Counted from the first letter of the stretch, positions 1 through 8,209 are shown. The stretch is DNA of 35,562 nucleotides from Pseudomonadota bacterium (GCA_021807675.1 JAKBCR010000019.1:1-35562), one strand, 5' to 3'. Numbers and translations are program-made. The notes: generated by a model not told the origin, from the letters alone.

Positions 1-1974
1 CACCACCGCCTCGATTTGACCGTGCTCGGAGGCGACCTCGACAGTATCTCCCGGCTCGAGACCCCGCTCGGCGAGCTCCTCGGGATTCATGAATGCCGGA
101 TTGTAGGGGACCCGCTTGAGAGTACCGGGCAAGAGGCTTCCCATGGAATTCATGACTTGGTGCATCCGACGCGAGACCAGCAGGTGCGTGAAGCCCGCGC
201 CGGCACCCGGATCGCGCACCAGGCTCGAGCCTAGGAGCTCCCTCATCTGCGCGGCGACATCGCCGGGCATGACATCGAATTTCGCATCGGCACCCGCTCT
301 GGCGGCCTGCACGATGCTCCAGGGAGCATCGTAGATTCTTCCGGCCGGGTATGTCTTCAATTCCTCCTTCAGCCGCTCGAGCGTCAGAGGCGCATTGTTG
401 AGGCGAGCCGACAACAGCGTATCGCTCGTAGGCGGCTCCTGCATTCCAAGCGGAATCCCGTTGTAGACGATCGCCACGTCGAGCCGTTTGGCCAGAGCCC
501 AGAACACGTACGCCTCTTCCACCAGGTCCGACCCGTCCGGGGGCTTCAGGACAGCCGGCGCCAGCTGCGCCCAGTTCATGGGAAATATCGCCATGCCCGG
601 GAAAGTAAGCCCGATGCTGAAGGAAACGTCCGTGCGCTCGAACATCAGCCGGGGCGGAAGGATGTAATGCGCAAGCTGGGCTGTGGCCGTCATATAGGGC
701 TCGATGGCCACCAGCAGCTCGAGAGACGACAGCGCGCTCACGGCCGCCTTCTGGTCCGGCAGGTTGACTGCCGGATTGGCGCCGCAGACGAGCAATGCGC
801 GGATCTGACCTGGGCCGGGCGTCGTGATCTCCTCGGGCAGCGTGCTTGCCAGCCGGTCGACACCCAGCATGCCAACGCCACGAATGCGGCTCGGCGGATG
901 CGCCTCCCACGAGCGAGGCGGCGGGATGACCTCGGCGTAAAGCGTGGTCTTTGCCGACACCATATCCACGACAGCCGAATCGCCTGCGCGACGAAACCGG
1001 CCGCAGATGATGTTGAGGGTATCGACCAGATGCTGCGCGAGATTGGAGAACGGCGCCATGCAGGGCCCCGTGGCGGCATACGCGGCTCCCGTCTTGCAGT
1101 CGCGCGCGAACATTTGCGCAGCGGCCGTGATCTCGCCGGGCCTGAGATCCGAGCAGCGCTCGACCCGCTCCGGCGTGAAGGGGGCCACCGCGGCCTTCAG
1201 TGAGCTCAGTCGGTCCGTCCCCACGTGCTGGCGCACGAATTCGCGGTCCTCCCAGCCTTCCTCGAGGATGACCCGGATCAGCGCGGCAGCGATCGCCGCA
1301 TCCCGCCCCGGCAGGGGCTGCAGGAAGAGATCGGCGTGATGAGCGGTCTCGGTGCGGCGCGGATCGATGCAGATCAACTTGAGGCCACTCTGCCTCGCCT
1401 TCTTGAGCATGCGCGAGGGATCCGGACTCATGACCGGCATCGTGGAGTGTGACACGAGGGGGTTGGCGCCGAAGAAGAGGAGCACTTCCGACTGGGTGAA
1501 GTCCTGAAGCCCGGCGCCCCAGCCGCCCTGACGCTCGAAACTCACGCTTTTCGCTGACTGGTCGATGGTATGCGTCGAGTAAAACTGTGACGAGCCGATC
1601 GCCTGCATGAAGGAAAACTGCAGGTTGGTCGAGACGAGAGTCGCCTGGGTCCCCATGTACGTGGCGATCGCTTCAGGCCCATCGCGCTCGAGGATGAGGC
1701 GCAGCTTCGCGGCAATCTCATCGAGCGCCCGCTCGGCCTCGATCTCGACATGGCTGCCGTCGCTCAGACGCTTCAGCGGGCGGAGAATACGGGAAGGAGC
1801 GTGGTGCATCTCCTCCGCCTGCAGGCCCTTGAAGCAAACATAACCATTTGACATCGGGTTGGCCTTGTCTCCCCGGATGTCGACAATCCTGTTCTGCGAA
1901 TCGTCGACGGTCAGAACCACGCCGCAGTTCGCACAGCATATCCGACAGATGGATCTCGCGCGCCTGGTGGCCAT
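1..1974 (-). CDS. Molybdopterin-dependent oxidoreductase (partial, C-terminus off the left edge)
   Basis: The first 658 codons are present and the frame is still open at base 1. The N-terminus has an iron-sulfur motif with Cys10, Cys13, Cys17 and Cys47 (CRICCANCG, then a Cys about 30 residues on), as in the 4Fe-4S domain of the bis-MGD (DMSO reductase) superfamily. Further family signatures follow: RGDKANPMSNGYVC, LKRLSDG, FFGANPLVSHST and CIDPRRTETA. A molybdopterin-dinucleotide-binding domain begins near the left edge (NPEELAERGLEPGD). No Tat signal precedes the first Cys, so the enzyme is probably cytoplasmic. The ATG at 1974 is preceded by GGGGTGAG. The type of motif is unlike assimilatory nitrate reductase; the substrate cannot be told and could be any of several oxyanion or formate-type compounds. 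It is divergent from amtB. Confidence 0.92.
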   Translation of the reverse strand, partial: MATRRARSICRICCANCGVVLTVDDSQNRIVDIRGDKANPMSNGYVCFKGLQAEEMHHAPSRILRPLKRLSDGSHVEIEAERALDEIAAKLRLILERDGPEAIATYMGTQATLVSTNLQFSFMQAIGSSQFYSTHTIDQSAKSVSFERQGGWGAGLQDFTQSEVLLFFGANPLVSHSTMPVMSPDPSRMLKKARQSGLKLICIDPRRTETAHHADLFLQPLPGRDAAIAAALIRVILEEGWEDREFVRQHVGTDRLSSLKAAVAPFTPERVERCSDLRPGEITAAAQMFARDCKTGAAYAATGPCMAPFSNLAQHLVDTLNIICGRFRRAGDSAVVDMVSAKTTLYAEVIPPPRSWEAHPPSRIRGVGMLGVDRLASTLPEEITTPGPGQIRALLVCGANPAVNLPDQKAAVSALSSLELLVAIEPYMTATAQLAHYILPPRLMFERTDVSFSIGLTFPGMAIFPMNWAQLAPAVLKPPDGSDLVEEAYVFWALAKRLDVAIVYNGIPLGMQEPPTSDTLLSARLNNAPLTLERLKEELKTYPAGRIYDAPWSIVQAARAGADAKFDVMPGDVAAQMRELLGSSLVRDPGAGAGFTHLLVSRRMHQVMNSMGSLLPGTLKRVPYNPAFMNPEELAERGLEPGDTVEVASEHGQIEAVV

Positions 1975-2023
1975 GTGGTTCTCACCCCGTAATGTGCCCC
2001 TCGCTCAGGCATCCGGCACGAGA

Positions 2024-2052
2024 ACTATATAATAGCACCCATTGAGGCACAA
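2024..2052 (-). promoter_or_regulatory. Possible sigma-70 promoter of the molybdopterin oxidoreductase
   Basis: On the minus strand TTGTGC (2052-2047) and TATAGT (2029-2024) are separated by 17 bases, in an AT-rich patch about 50 bases upstream of the ATG at 1974. The -10 box matches consensus in five of six bases but the -35 box in only three, so this is a weak call. Confidence 0.3.
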
Positions 2053-2262
2053 TATGGATTCGCCCGCCACCGGTTGCGCCCTGGTCTCGATACGCCTCAC
2101 GGTCCACAAGGAGGCGGCGCTATTTCTTGCGGATGTGGCCGGGGTCCGGACCCGGCGGCCCTTCCAGCTGCCGGGAAGCCGCCGACCGAATCGACCCGCG
2201 TCCGAGGCGAATTCCAGCGCCGTCGCCGCCGTGTGAGCGCCACCCTTGGCCAGGCGCGAGGC

Positions 2263-2279
2263 CGCACCAATAGTGTGCG
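2263..2279 (+). promoter_or_regulatory. NtrC-type enhancer site 1 upstream of amtB
   Basis: CGCACCAATAGTGTGCG is a 17-base near-palindrome that fits the known NtrC pattern TGCACCA-N3-TGGTGCA, with outer arms CGCAC and GTGCG. It lies about 70 bases before the -24/-12 promoter, where NtrC enhancer sites usually sit. Confidence 0.65.
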
Positions 2280-2293
2280 CGGCGGCGATCGCG

Positions 2294-2310
2294 GGACTCA
2301 AAATGGTGCG
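2294..2310 (+). promoter_or_regulatory. NtrC-type enhancer site 2 (half site) upstream of amtB
   Basis: The right arm TGGTGCG (2304-2310) matches the NtrC half site; the left arm is poor. Its centre is 31 bases from the centre of site 1, about three helical turns, so two NtrC dimers would bind the same face of the DNA. The spacing supports a real pair more than this site alone does. Confidence 0.5.
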
Positions 2311-2349
2311 TGCCCGGTGCCTGGTGGCCCGAAAACAAACGGTTATGTG

Positions 2350-2365
2350 TGGCACGCGAGTTGCA
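2350..2365 (+). promoter_or_regulatory. Sigma-54 (-24/-12) promoter of amtB
   Basis: TGGCACGCGAGTTGCA matches the sigma-54 consensus TGGCACG-N4-TTGCA at every defined position, with the GG and GC pairs at the required spacing. Transcription would start near 2376 and give a leader of about 210 bases before the amtB ATG at 2585. With the NtrC-like sites upstream, this predicts expression under nitrogen limitation. Confidence 0.85.
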
Positions 2366-2584
2366 GGATGCAGGCCGCGCGGTTGCCTGGGCCCCTCCCT
2401 CACGAGGGAACTTCGCACCGCGCACCGGACCGAGCGAGCCACTGTCGAATCTCCGTGCTCGGACCCGCGTTTTCGCTCCTTGGATCCGCGCTTGCAATCA
2501 CCTGGGTGACGACACCCGGGCGAACCGACGCCTCTCATATCGCCGACAGTAACAATCGTCCTCACCCGAAGGGGGATATAATAG

Positions 2585-3904
2585 ATGTTAGTTCCGTCAC
2601 CTCAATGGCTAGACACGGGCGACAACGCCTGGCAGCTGGCCGCCGCGACCTTCGTTGGCCTTCAAAGCATTCCCGGCCTGATGGTGCTCTACGGCGGCAT
2701 CGTGAAGAAGAAATGGGCCATCAACTCGGCCTTCATGACGCTCTACGCTTTCGCATCGGTGCTGATCGTCTGGGTACTGTTCGACTACAACATGGCATTC
2801 GGGCCCCAATGGTTCCCCTTCCTCGGCAAGCCCATGCTGGCGATGTCCGCAGCCTTCAGCACCGGACAGGCGACCGTTCCGGCCGCAGCTTCGGGGATGC
2901 CTCCCCTTGCCTTCCCGATGGCGACGCTGGTGTTCTTTCAGTTCGTGTTCGCCGCCATCACCCTCATCATCCTCGCCGGCTCCGTGCTCGGACGCATGAG
3001 TTTCAAGGCCTGGGTGATCTTCTGTCCCGTGTGGATGACCCTCGTCTATACCGTCGGGGCATTCAGCCTGTGGGGCGGCGGCTGGCTCGCCGGCATGGGG
3101 GTGGCGGACTTCTCCGGCGGCTACGTCATCCATCTTGCTGCCGGCGTGTCGGGTTTCGTCGCCGCGGCAATGGTCGGTCCGCGGTTACAACAGGATCGGG
3201 AGCATTTTCCGCCGAATAGCCTCCTCATCACCCTGGTCGGCGCCGGAATCCTGTGGCTGGGCTGGAACGGCTTCAACGGCGGCGATCCCTACTTCGCCAA
3301 TGCCGATGCGGGCGCTGCGGTGTTGAATACCAACATCGCCACTGCGGTCGGGCTGCTCGTCTGGACGCTGATGGACAAAATGGCCTATGGCAAGCCGTCC
3401 GTGCTCGGCGCGGTCAACGGAATGATTGCAGGCCTCGTGGCGATTACTCCCGCCGCCGGTTACGTGAATGGCTGGGGCGCCATCATCATCGGTGTGTGCG
3501 CAGGCATCGTGCCGTGGCTCGCCATGAACAAGCTGCAGAAGACCAAGCTCTTGATGAAGGTGGATGACACCCTGAGCGTGTTCTCCACTCACGGCTGTGC
3601 CGGCCTGATGGGCGGTCTGCTGACGGGCATACTCGCTGACCCCAAGATGCTCGAGTACATCGGTACCGGCAAGGACGCGCCCGGCGTCAGCATCACCGGG
3701 TGGGCGTACGGCAATTTCCATCAGTTCGTGGTGCAGTGCTACGGGGCGGCGTTCATCATCATTTACAACATCGTTGCCACGTTCATCATCCTCAAGGTCA
3801 TCTCGTTCTTCGTCCCGCTGCGGATGGATGATGCGCTGCTGAAGGTCGGCGACGATGCAGTTCATGGTGAAACCGCGTACGCGATCGGAGCGGAGGGCGA
3901 GTAA
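2585..3904 (+). CDS. amtB: Ammonium transporter, Amt/MEP family
   Basis: The 439-residue inner-membrane protein has the length and about eleven hydrophobic segments of Amt channels. Family residues are visible: Asp175 in VADFSGG, the pore His183 in VIHLAAG and the second pore His336 in FSTHGCAGLMGG, plus NGF(N)GG near 229-233. No N-terminal signal peptide precedes the first membrane segment, unlike E. coli AmtB. The start at 2585 follows GAAGGGGG. It imports ammonium under nitrogen starvation, which fits the NtrC/sigma-54 promoter. The usual partner gene glnK is not beside it, on either side. The next gene downstream on the plus strand is only a doubtful reading frame. Confidence 0.96.
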   Translation: MLVPSPQWLDTGDNAWQLAAATFVGLQSIPGLMVLYGGIVKKKWAINSAFMTLYAFASVLIVWVLFDYNMAFGPQWFPFLGKPMLAMSAAFSTGQATVPAAASGMPPLAFPMATLVFFQFVFAAITLIILAGSVLGRMSFKAWVIFCPVWMTLVYTVGAFSLWGGGWLAGMGVADFSGGYVIHLAAGVSGFVAAAMVGPRLQQDREHFPPNSLLITLVGAGILWLGWNGFNGGDPYFANADAGAAVLNTNIATAVGLLVWTLMDKMAYGKPSVLGAVNGMIAGLVAITPAAGYVNGWGAIIIGVCAGIVPWLAMNKLQKTKLLMKVDDTLSVFSTHGCAGLMGGLLTGILADPKMLEYIGTGKDAPGVSITGWAYGNFHQFVVQCYGAAFIIIYNIVATFIILKVISFFVPLRMDDALLKVGDDAVHGETAYAIGAEGE

Positions 3905-4020
3905 CCACGGACCGTGGGGCTCGCCGGTGGCTCGCCTCAGCTGGTAACACCCGCGGCGGTGGGGTTCGTGCCAGCTGATCCGGTCCACCGGCGAGTACCC
4001 GCATCTCGTACGGAGGTGCA

Positions 4021-4431
4021 GTGAGCCGCAGAGATTACGTACCCGTTCCAAGACTTCCCGGATTGCGAGTCTGCGTCCGTCCCTTCGCACCACGCAGTCC
4101 GACCGTCGGTTTGTGCTACATCGGCCAGGTCTCGCAGTTGATTACTGCCGGCATTGCGAGCCTGGAAATGCTGACGACGGCGAAGCGCGGATTCGATGCA
4201 GCCGGTGACCGCTACACGACGGACGCGCACTGGCGCACTCACACGCGGCGTCCGCAGCAGCGATACCGCATCTGGCGCTGGATGAAGCGCGCACGGGCGC
4301 TGCAGATGCCCGGTGCCCAGGAGGCGCTGGCGCGCGCGGCGGTTGAGGGACGGCACCGCGCCGCCAACGGGGCGCGATGTCCGCGCGAGAGCGGACGTGT
4401 CAGGAAGGACTCATCGCCATATCAGAGATAG
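4021..4431 (+). CDS. Hypothetical basic protein downstream of amtB (doubtful)
   Basis: A 136-codon frame begins with GTG seven bases after GGAGG and ends inside the tail of the convergent kinase gene. The protein is rich in Arg and has no motif I recognise. Third codon positions are mostly G or C, more so in the second half, which mildly favours coding. It may be a small gene co-transcribed with amtB or chance. The rest of the 3905-4410 interval shows only a short CCACGGACCGTGG palindrome directly after the amtB stop. Confidence 0.35.
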   Translation: MSRRDYVPVPRLPGLRVCVRPFAPRSPTVGLCYIGQVSQLITAGIASLEMLTTAKRGFDAAGDRYTTDAHWRTHTRRPQQRYRIWRWMKRARALQMPGAQEALARAAVEGRHRAANGARCPRESGRVRKDSSPYQR

Positions 4432-6117
4432 CAGGAGCGCCAACGCAAGGAGTGCCGCCAGGCCCTGCCAGAAGCGAAGCGGCTCGCGCTCGTAGAGCGT
4501 AGGAGGCCGGCGGCGCGTGACCGGCGCGCGCGCGGGCCCCGCCTCCATCTCCAGCGCAAATTCGCTCATGTCGCGAAAGCGTTGGCCTGGATTGCTCGCT
4601 ACGGCGCGTGAAAGCACGTCCTGGAGCCACGAGGGCAGATCCGGCCGCAGCCCCGAGAGCTCTTGCGGCCGGCTGCGGATCGGGAGACTCGCGGAATCGG
4701 CATTGCCGTACGGAAACTCACCCGTGAAAGCGCGAAACAGGGTGACCCCGAGTGCGTAGATGTCGGTCGCCTCGTTCCCTGGCTCGCCGGTGAGCATCTC
4801 GGGAGCCATGTAACCACGGGTGCCCGGGATATCCCCGGGCGGCACGTCCTCCACCCCGGGCACCCGGACGACACCGAGATCGAGGAGCTTGAGCGAGCCT
4901 TCACCTTCGAGGATCACGTTATCGGGCTTGATGTCGCGATGAATGATGCCGCCGCGATGCAACGCCGACGCGGCCCGCGCCAACTTGATCGCGATCTGCC
5001 GGCCTTCCTCGAGACCCAGCGCCGGCGGGCGCGAGATTCGCGTCTCGAGAAGCTCGCCTTCATAGAGGGGCATGACCGTATAGAGACAGGTCTGCCTGCC
5101 CTGGGGCAGCTCGATGATGCGGCCGAGCCAGGGACTATCCACCTGCGTCCCGACCCTCGCCTCGCGGACGAATGCCCTGCGGTAGGCATCCACCTCCGCG
5201 ACCCTGGGCTTGGGGAATTTCAGCACCACTTCGCCGCCCTCGATTTCGTCCACCGCCGCGAACAGGCGGGTATAGCGCCCCTCCGACAGCAGCGCTTTGA
5301 GCACGAAACCATCGATCGTCTCGCCGCCAGTCGGCACGGGAACGATCGGCAGCCGCATGATGGCGCCGTCGAGATCCGCCGACACAACCGTTGGTAATTC
5401 GGAGACATCGAGCACAAGCGCGGTACAATTATCGGTGCCGCCCGACTCGAGGGCCTCTGCGACGAGCGCTCTGGCGGTGTCGGCGGGCGCCGAGCGATCT
5501 CGCAGAATGTCGGCGATGCTCTCGTCGGTCAGGAATCGATGCAGGCCATCGCTGCACAAGAGGAAGCGGTCGTGTCTCGCCACCGGTTGAGCGACATACT
5601 CCAGGCGCGCTTCCGGCTCCACACCGAGCGCCCGGTAGAGCATACTCGAGGGGCGTGCACCATCCCCGCGCACATGATCGGTGGTCAGGCAGCTCAAGCG
5701 ACTGCCTGAAAGCCGGTAGGCGCGTGTGTCGCCGGCGTGCAGCACGTGCGCGATCCGGCCTCGCAATACCAGGCCCGTGAAGGTGCACCCCATGCCGGTG
5801 AGATTCGGATCGCGCTGGCCTTGCGCATGCATCCAGCCATTGAGCGCGTTCAACACGCGGGCCGCGGACCGTCGCACCTCGGTGGTCTCGGGCAGCTCGC
5901 ACATGCCGTCCAGGAATCCACGGACCGCCGTCTCCGCCGCGGTGCGTCCTCCATTCGCGCTGCCAATCCCATCGGCAATGGCCGCGACGACATCGCGCCG
6001 CGGCTCGGGCAGCTCCGATCCGAATACCGCGCCGGCGAAGTCGTCATTCCGGCTACGGGGTCCCGACGCCGAGAAGAATCCGACGCTCGCCTTGATGCCC
6101 GATATGCGCTCAGCCAT
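4411..6117 (-). CDS. PP2C phosphatase-Ser/Thr kinase fusion, membrane-anchored
   Basis: The 568-residue protein joins two opposing enzymes. Residues 1-240 are a PP2C phosphatase, with RSRNDD (21-26), ADGIGS (48-53), GDTRAY (129-134), CSDGLHRFLTD (188-198) and GTDN (227-230) carrying the metal-binding Asp residues. Residues 265-525 are a Hanks-type kinase, with Lys300, Glu319, HRDIKPDN (393-400), DLG (413-415, in place of DFG) and APE (438-440). The Gly-rich loop near 278-288 is degenerate. A hydrophobic tail (550-568) anchors the protein with the catalytic domains in the cytoplasm. The ATG at 6117 is chosen because GAGAGGAG precedes it; a GTG at 6135 is less likely. Similar fusions are known beside nitrate-assimilation genes in pseudomonads. 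Here it is convergent with amtB, so a nitrogen role is possible but inferred. Confidence 0.93.
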   Translation of the reverse strand: MAERISGIKASVGFFSASGPRSRNDDFAGAVFGSELPEPRRDVVAAIADGIGSANGGRTAAETAVRGFLDGMCELPETTEVRRSAARVLNALNGWMHAQGQRDPNLTGMGCTFTGLVLRGRIAHVLHAGDTRAYRLSGSRLSCLTTDHVRGDGARPSSMLYRALGVEPEARLEYVAQPVARHDRFLLCSDGLHRFLTDESIADILRDRSAPADTARALVAEALESGGTDNCTALVLDVSELPTVVSADLDGAIMRLPIVPVPTGGETIDGFVLKALLSEGRYTRLFAAVDEIEGGEVVLKFPKPRVAEVDAYRRAFVREARVGTQVDSPWLGRIIELPQGRQTCLYTVMPLYEGELLETRISRPPALGLEEGRQIAIKLARAASALHRGGIIHRDIKPDNVILEGEGSLKLLDLGVVRVPGVEDVPPGDIPGTRGYMAPEMLTGEPGNEATDIYALGVTLFRAFTGEFPYGNADSASLPIRSRPQELSGLRPDLPSWLQDVLSRAVASNPGQRFRDMSEFALEMEAGPARAPVTRRRPPTLYEREPLRFWQGLAALLALALLLSLIWR

Positions 6118-6181
6118 CGCGAACGCTCCTCTCACGCTGCTCGCCGCTTCGCATGGCTACAGCGGTGGCGCCAGAGTCCCG

Positions 6182-6535
6182 CTAGGAGACCGGCTTCAGG
6201 GATGCCGTCGAACAATGGTCATGTAAGAAGTAGCCGCCGGTGCTCGATGCGAGGACAACGGTGAGATCTCCGGATTTGCGGTCCAGCGTGTAGTTCCCGC
6301 CGTCCGTCCGGTCGTGCCACGAGATCCTCGCATCGCTGATGCGGGCCGTATTGGAATCGACGGTGCTCCTCGCGAAATCGATGTGAATCCGCCAGCTCAC
6401 ATGGCTGACCAGATTGGTGCAGACGAGCGTGGTGACCGGCGCGGCACTACCGATCGCAGGGGCGAGCGCACCGACGAAGACGGCCAGGATGCCCGATGTG
6501 GTTCGCCGGTTCAGCAGGAAGCTCAGGGTCAGCAT
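6182..6535 (-). CDS. Small secreted protein of unknown function
   Basis: From the ATG at 6535 this encodes 117 residues. It starts with a signal peptide (hydrophobic stretch about 14-28, probable cleavage after GSA). Two Cys residues (in LVCTN and HDHCST) could form a disulfide in the periplasm. The mature part looks beta-rich (TGGYFLHDHC, NYTLDRKSGDL). I do not recognise the family. The open frame extends upstream to 6820, but the signal-peptide position favours 6535, although its ribosome-binding site is weak. It precedes the phosphatase-kinase gene by 64 bases on the same strand and may be co-transcribed with it. Confidence 0.6.
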   Translation of the reverse strand: MLTLSFLLNRRTTSGILAVFVGALAPAIGSAAPVTTLVCTNLVSHVSWRIHIDFARSTVDSNTARISDARISWHDRTDGGNYTLDRKSGDLTVVLASSTGGYFLHDHCSTASLKPVS

Positions 6536-6843
6536 GAGTGGCACTCGCTCAGGTTGCTCACACGGGAAGGGCTCATCAACACCGTAGCGCTGTACGGTAC
6601 GCCAGCGAAAGGGATGAATCACACGTGACGCCGCAATGAAGCCGGCCTCGGTGCGCATTTCCTCGGCGTCCCAGAATATCCTAGCTTCGGCGCAAGCATT
6701 TCGTCCAAGCAGCTCTACCGGGGCGAAATACGGGGTCCCTCCGGGCCGCCGCCGGCCGGTATGCCCGCGGCACCTTGCGGTATTGATTCCGCGAGCGCCG
6801 CCATCACATGATGGGCACATCTGGACGCGGGAGGAGACCCGCC
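6536..6843. other. Intergenic region between divergent genes
   Basis: These 308 bases separate the small secreted protein (minus) from the DUF1232 gene (plus). I see no convincing promoter boxes, repeats or extra gene. The minus frame open through it could be an N-terminal extension of the secreted protein. Confidence 0.4.
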
Positions 6844-7113
6844 ATGGCTCGATTGCTCAGGCTCTGGCGGCTGGTCGCGAGCGACCTGCGCCTGCTCTGG
6901 TTCGCGCTGTGGCATCGGCGCCGGCCGGTCTGGCTGTGGCCCGTCGCGGTGGTTCTGGCGCTCTACGCCCTCGACCCGGTCAATTTCGCGCTTCCTTTCG
7001 CGGGCGCGATCGATGATCTCATTCTGATCCCCCTCCTCGTCCACCTCGTGGTGAGGCTACTGCCGGCGGAGATAAAATCCGGGTTCGCGCCACGCGCTCA
7101 GATTCGATCGTGA
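6844..7113 (+). CDS. DUF1232 (YkvA-like) small membrane protein
   Basis: The 89-residue protein starts at an ATG preceded by GGGAGGAG. It has a basic N-terminus, a membrane segment (VWLWPVAVVLALYAL) and the DUF1232 core, in which LDPVNF...AIDDLILIPLL replaces the common SPIDLIPD-type motif. It probably sits in the inner membrane; no biochemical role is established for the family. Its stop overlaps the GTG start of alkB by four bases (GTGA), so the two are translationally coupled. Confidence 0.85.
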   Translation: MARLLRLWRLVASDLRLLWFALWHRRRPVWLWPVAVVLALYALDPVNFALPFAGAIDDLILIPLLVHLVVRLLPAEIKSGFAPRAQIRS

Positions 7114-7751
7114 CCCGCCATCTTTTTGCCGACTCCATAGCGGATCGTACGGGCGGATTGGGGCTGACCCACCTTCCGGGTTTCGCCCTGCCGCTCGAGC
7201 AGCCACTGCTCGCCGGCATCCACGAGGTCGCGGCGTCCGCTCCGTTCCGCCATATGCTCACGCCCGCCGGACGGCGCATGTCGGTCGCCATGACGAACTG
7301 CGGGCAAGTCGGCTGGGTTACGGACCGCGAGGGCTATCGTTACGACCGGCTCGACCCTGAAACGGGGCAGCCCTGGCCTGCTCTGCCCGCGTGCTTCACG
7401 CAGCTTGCCGAGCGCGCGGCCGCGCGTGCGGGGTTCGCATCGTTCCGGCCTGACGCCTGCCTCATCAACCGCTACGAGCCCGGCGCGCGCATGTCGTTGC
7501 ATCAGGACCGGGACGAGCGCGACTTCTCGGCTCCCATAGTCTCGATATCACTCGGACTCGGGGCAACATTCCTCTTCGGTGGACTCACGCGTCGGGAAAG
7601 GCCACATCGTCTGTCGCTGGAGCATGGTGATGTTTTGATCTGGGGAGGAGCGAAGCGATTGGCGTATCACGGCGTAGCGTCCCTGGCGGACGGACAGCAC
7701 CGGACCCTCGGTCGCATGCGTTTGAATCTTACGATGAGAAAAGCGCTGTAA
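7110..7751 (+). CDS. alkB: AlkB, 2-oxoglutarate/Fe(II) DNA repair dioxygenase
   Basis: The 213-residue protein removes alkyl groups from 1-methyladenine and 3-methylcytosine by oxidation. The iron ligands are His131, Asp133 (HQD) and His187 (AYHGV), and the 2-oxoglutarate-binding arginines are Arg204 and Arg210 (RMRLNLTMR). These are the same numbers as in E. coli AlkB, so the protein is full length and should be active. The nucleotide-recognition lid region is visible as CGQVGWVTDREGYRY (64-78). The start is a GTG overlapping the previous stop. No ada gene is nearby. A weak hairpin at 7760-7777 follows the stop. Confidence 0.96.
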   Translation: MTRHLFADSIADRTGGLGLTHLPGFALPLEQPLLAGIHEVAASAPFRHMLTPAGRRMSVAMTNCGQVGWVTDREGYRYDRLDPETGQPWPALPACFTQLAERAAARAGFASFRPDACLINRYEPGARMSLHQDRDERDFSAPIVSISLGLGATFLFGGLTRRERPHRLSLEHGDVLIWGGAKRLAYHGVASLADGQHRTLGRMRLNLTMRKAL

Positions 7752-7855
7752 CGAGTCAGGGCCGATCGTCGACGGCCTTCCATTAGGAATCGTATTATAA
7801 ATACACCGTAACAATTTGATTTATAATTGATATACAGTCCATCGACTGACCCGTC

Positions 7856-8143
7856 ATGGCCGCACAGCTGGACGCCGCCGGCTACACGGTGCTGCCAGGT
7901 CTGCTGTCCCCCTCGGGCTGCGAAGCGCTGGCGCAGCTCTATCGCGAGGACGGTCACTTCGCAGCCGCGTGGTGATGGGCCGCCACGGCTTCGGGCAGGG
8001 TGGGTACAAGTCTGTTCGCAGTCCGACATCGCCCGGTGCGCGGCACGCGCGGCGAGTACAGGGTCAACCTCCGTCACGGCGTGAGCCGGGTGCGCTCCGT
8101 CCGCCGGCTGACGCTCGGGATTATTTTTCACGACGCGGCCTGA
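7856..8143 (+). pseudogene. 2OG-Fe(II) oxygenase remnant (frameshift plus internal deletion)
   Basis: The N-terminus (LDAAGYTVLPGLLSPSGCEAL) and C-terminus (EYRVNLRHGVSRVRS...GIIFHDAA) of a prolyl-hydroxylase-like 2OG oxygenase family are recognisable. The reading frame breaks near 7960: restoring one base in ttcgcagccgc gives FRSRVVMGRHGFGQGGYK. After that Lys (about 8011) the sequence jumps to FAVRHRPVRGTRG in another frame. By comparison with intact relatives as I remember them, well over 100 codons of the catalytic core are missing, including the HxD iron ligands. An AT-rich stretch before it (7790-7845) may be the old promoter. The gene is dead. Confidence 0.85.
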
Positions 8144-8164
8144 CCAGCGGCATGGGCGTTTGCC

Positions 8165-8186
8165 CCCTTATGTATAACCCTTATGT
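8165..8186 (+). repeat. Direct repeat CCCTTATGT before the PEP-CTERM-like gene
   Basis: CCCTTATGT occurs at 8165-8173 and again at 8178-8186, 13 bases apart, about 105 bases upstream of the ATG at 8290. The spacing is a little over one helical turn, so it could be a regulator site or part of a promoter. No known consensus is recognised. Confidence 0.4.
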
Positions 8187-8209
8187 CTAAAACACAGTAA
8201 TTTGCGAAG

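Larger units (their letters stand above)
1975..2584. other. Divergent regulatory region between the oxidoreductase and amtB
   Basis: These 610 bases hold no convincing gene. Open frames on both strands here lack protein-like composition. The stretch contains the weak minus-strand promoter, the two NtrC-like sites and the sigma-54 promoter listed separately. The 210-base amtB leader shows no riboswitch that I recognise. Confidence 0.7.

Noticed and set aside
1-1974. Assimilatory nitrate reductase as the identity of the left-edge enzyme
   Set aside because: The N-terminal Cys motif (CRICCANCG) is unlike the CPYCGVGCG-type motif of assimilatory nitrate reductases, despite the nitrogen-related neighbours.
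2074-3219. Long plus-strand frame overlapping the amtB promoter and gene
   Set aside because: It overlaps amtB in another frame, is very rich in Arg, Gly and Pro, and amtB is clearly the real gene.
8149-8163. Sigma-54-like element GGCATG...TTGCC before the PEP-CTERM-like gene
   Set aside because: The GG and GC pairs are 13 bases apart instead of 12, which sigma-54 does not tolerate well, and the flanks match poorly.
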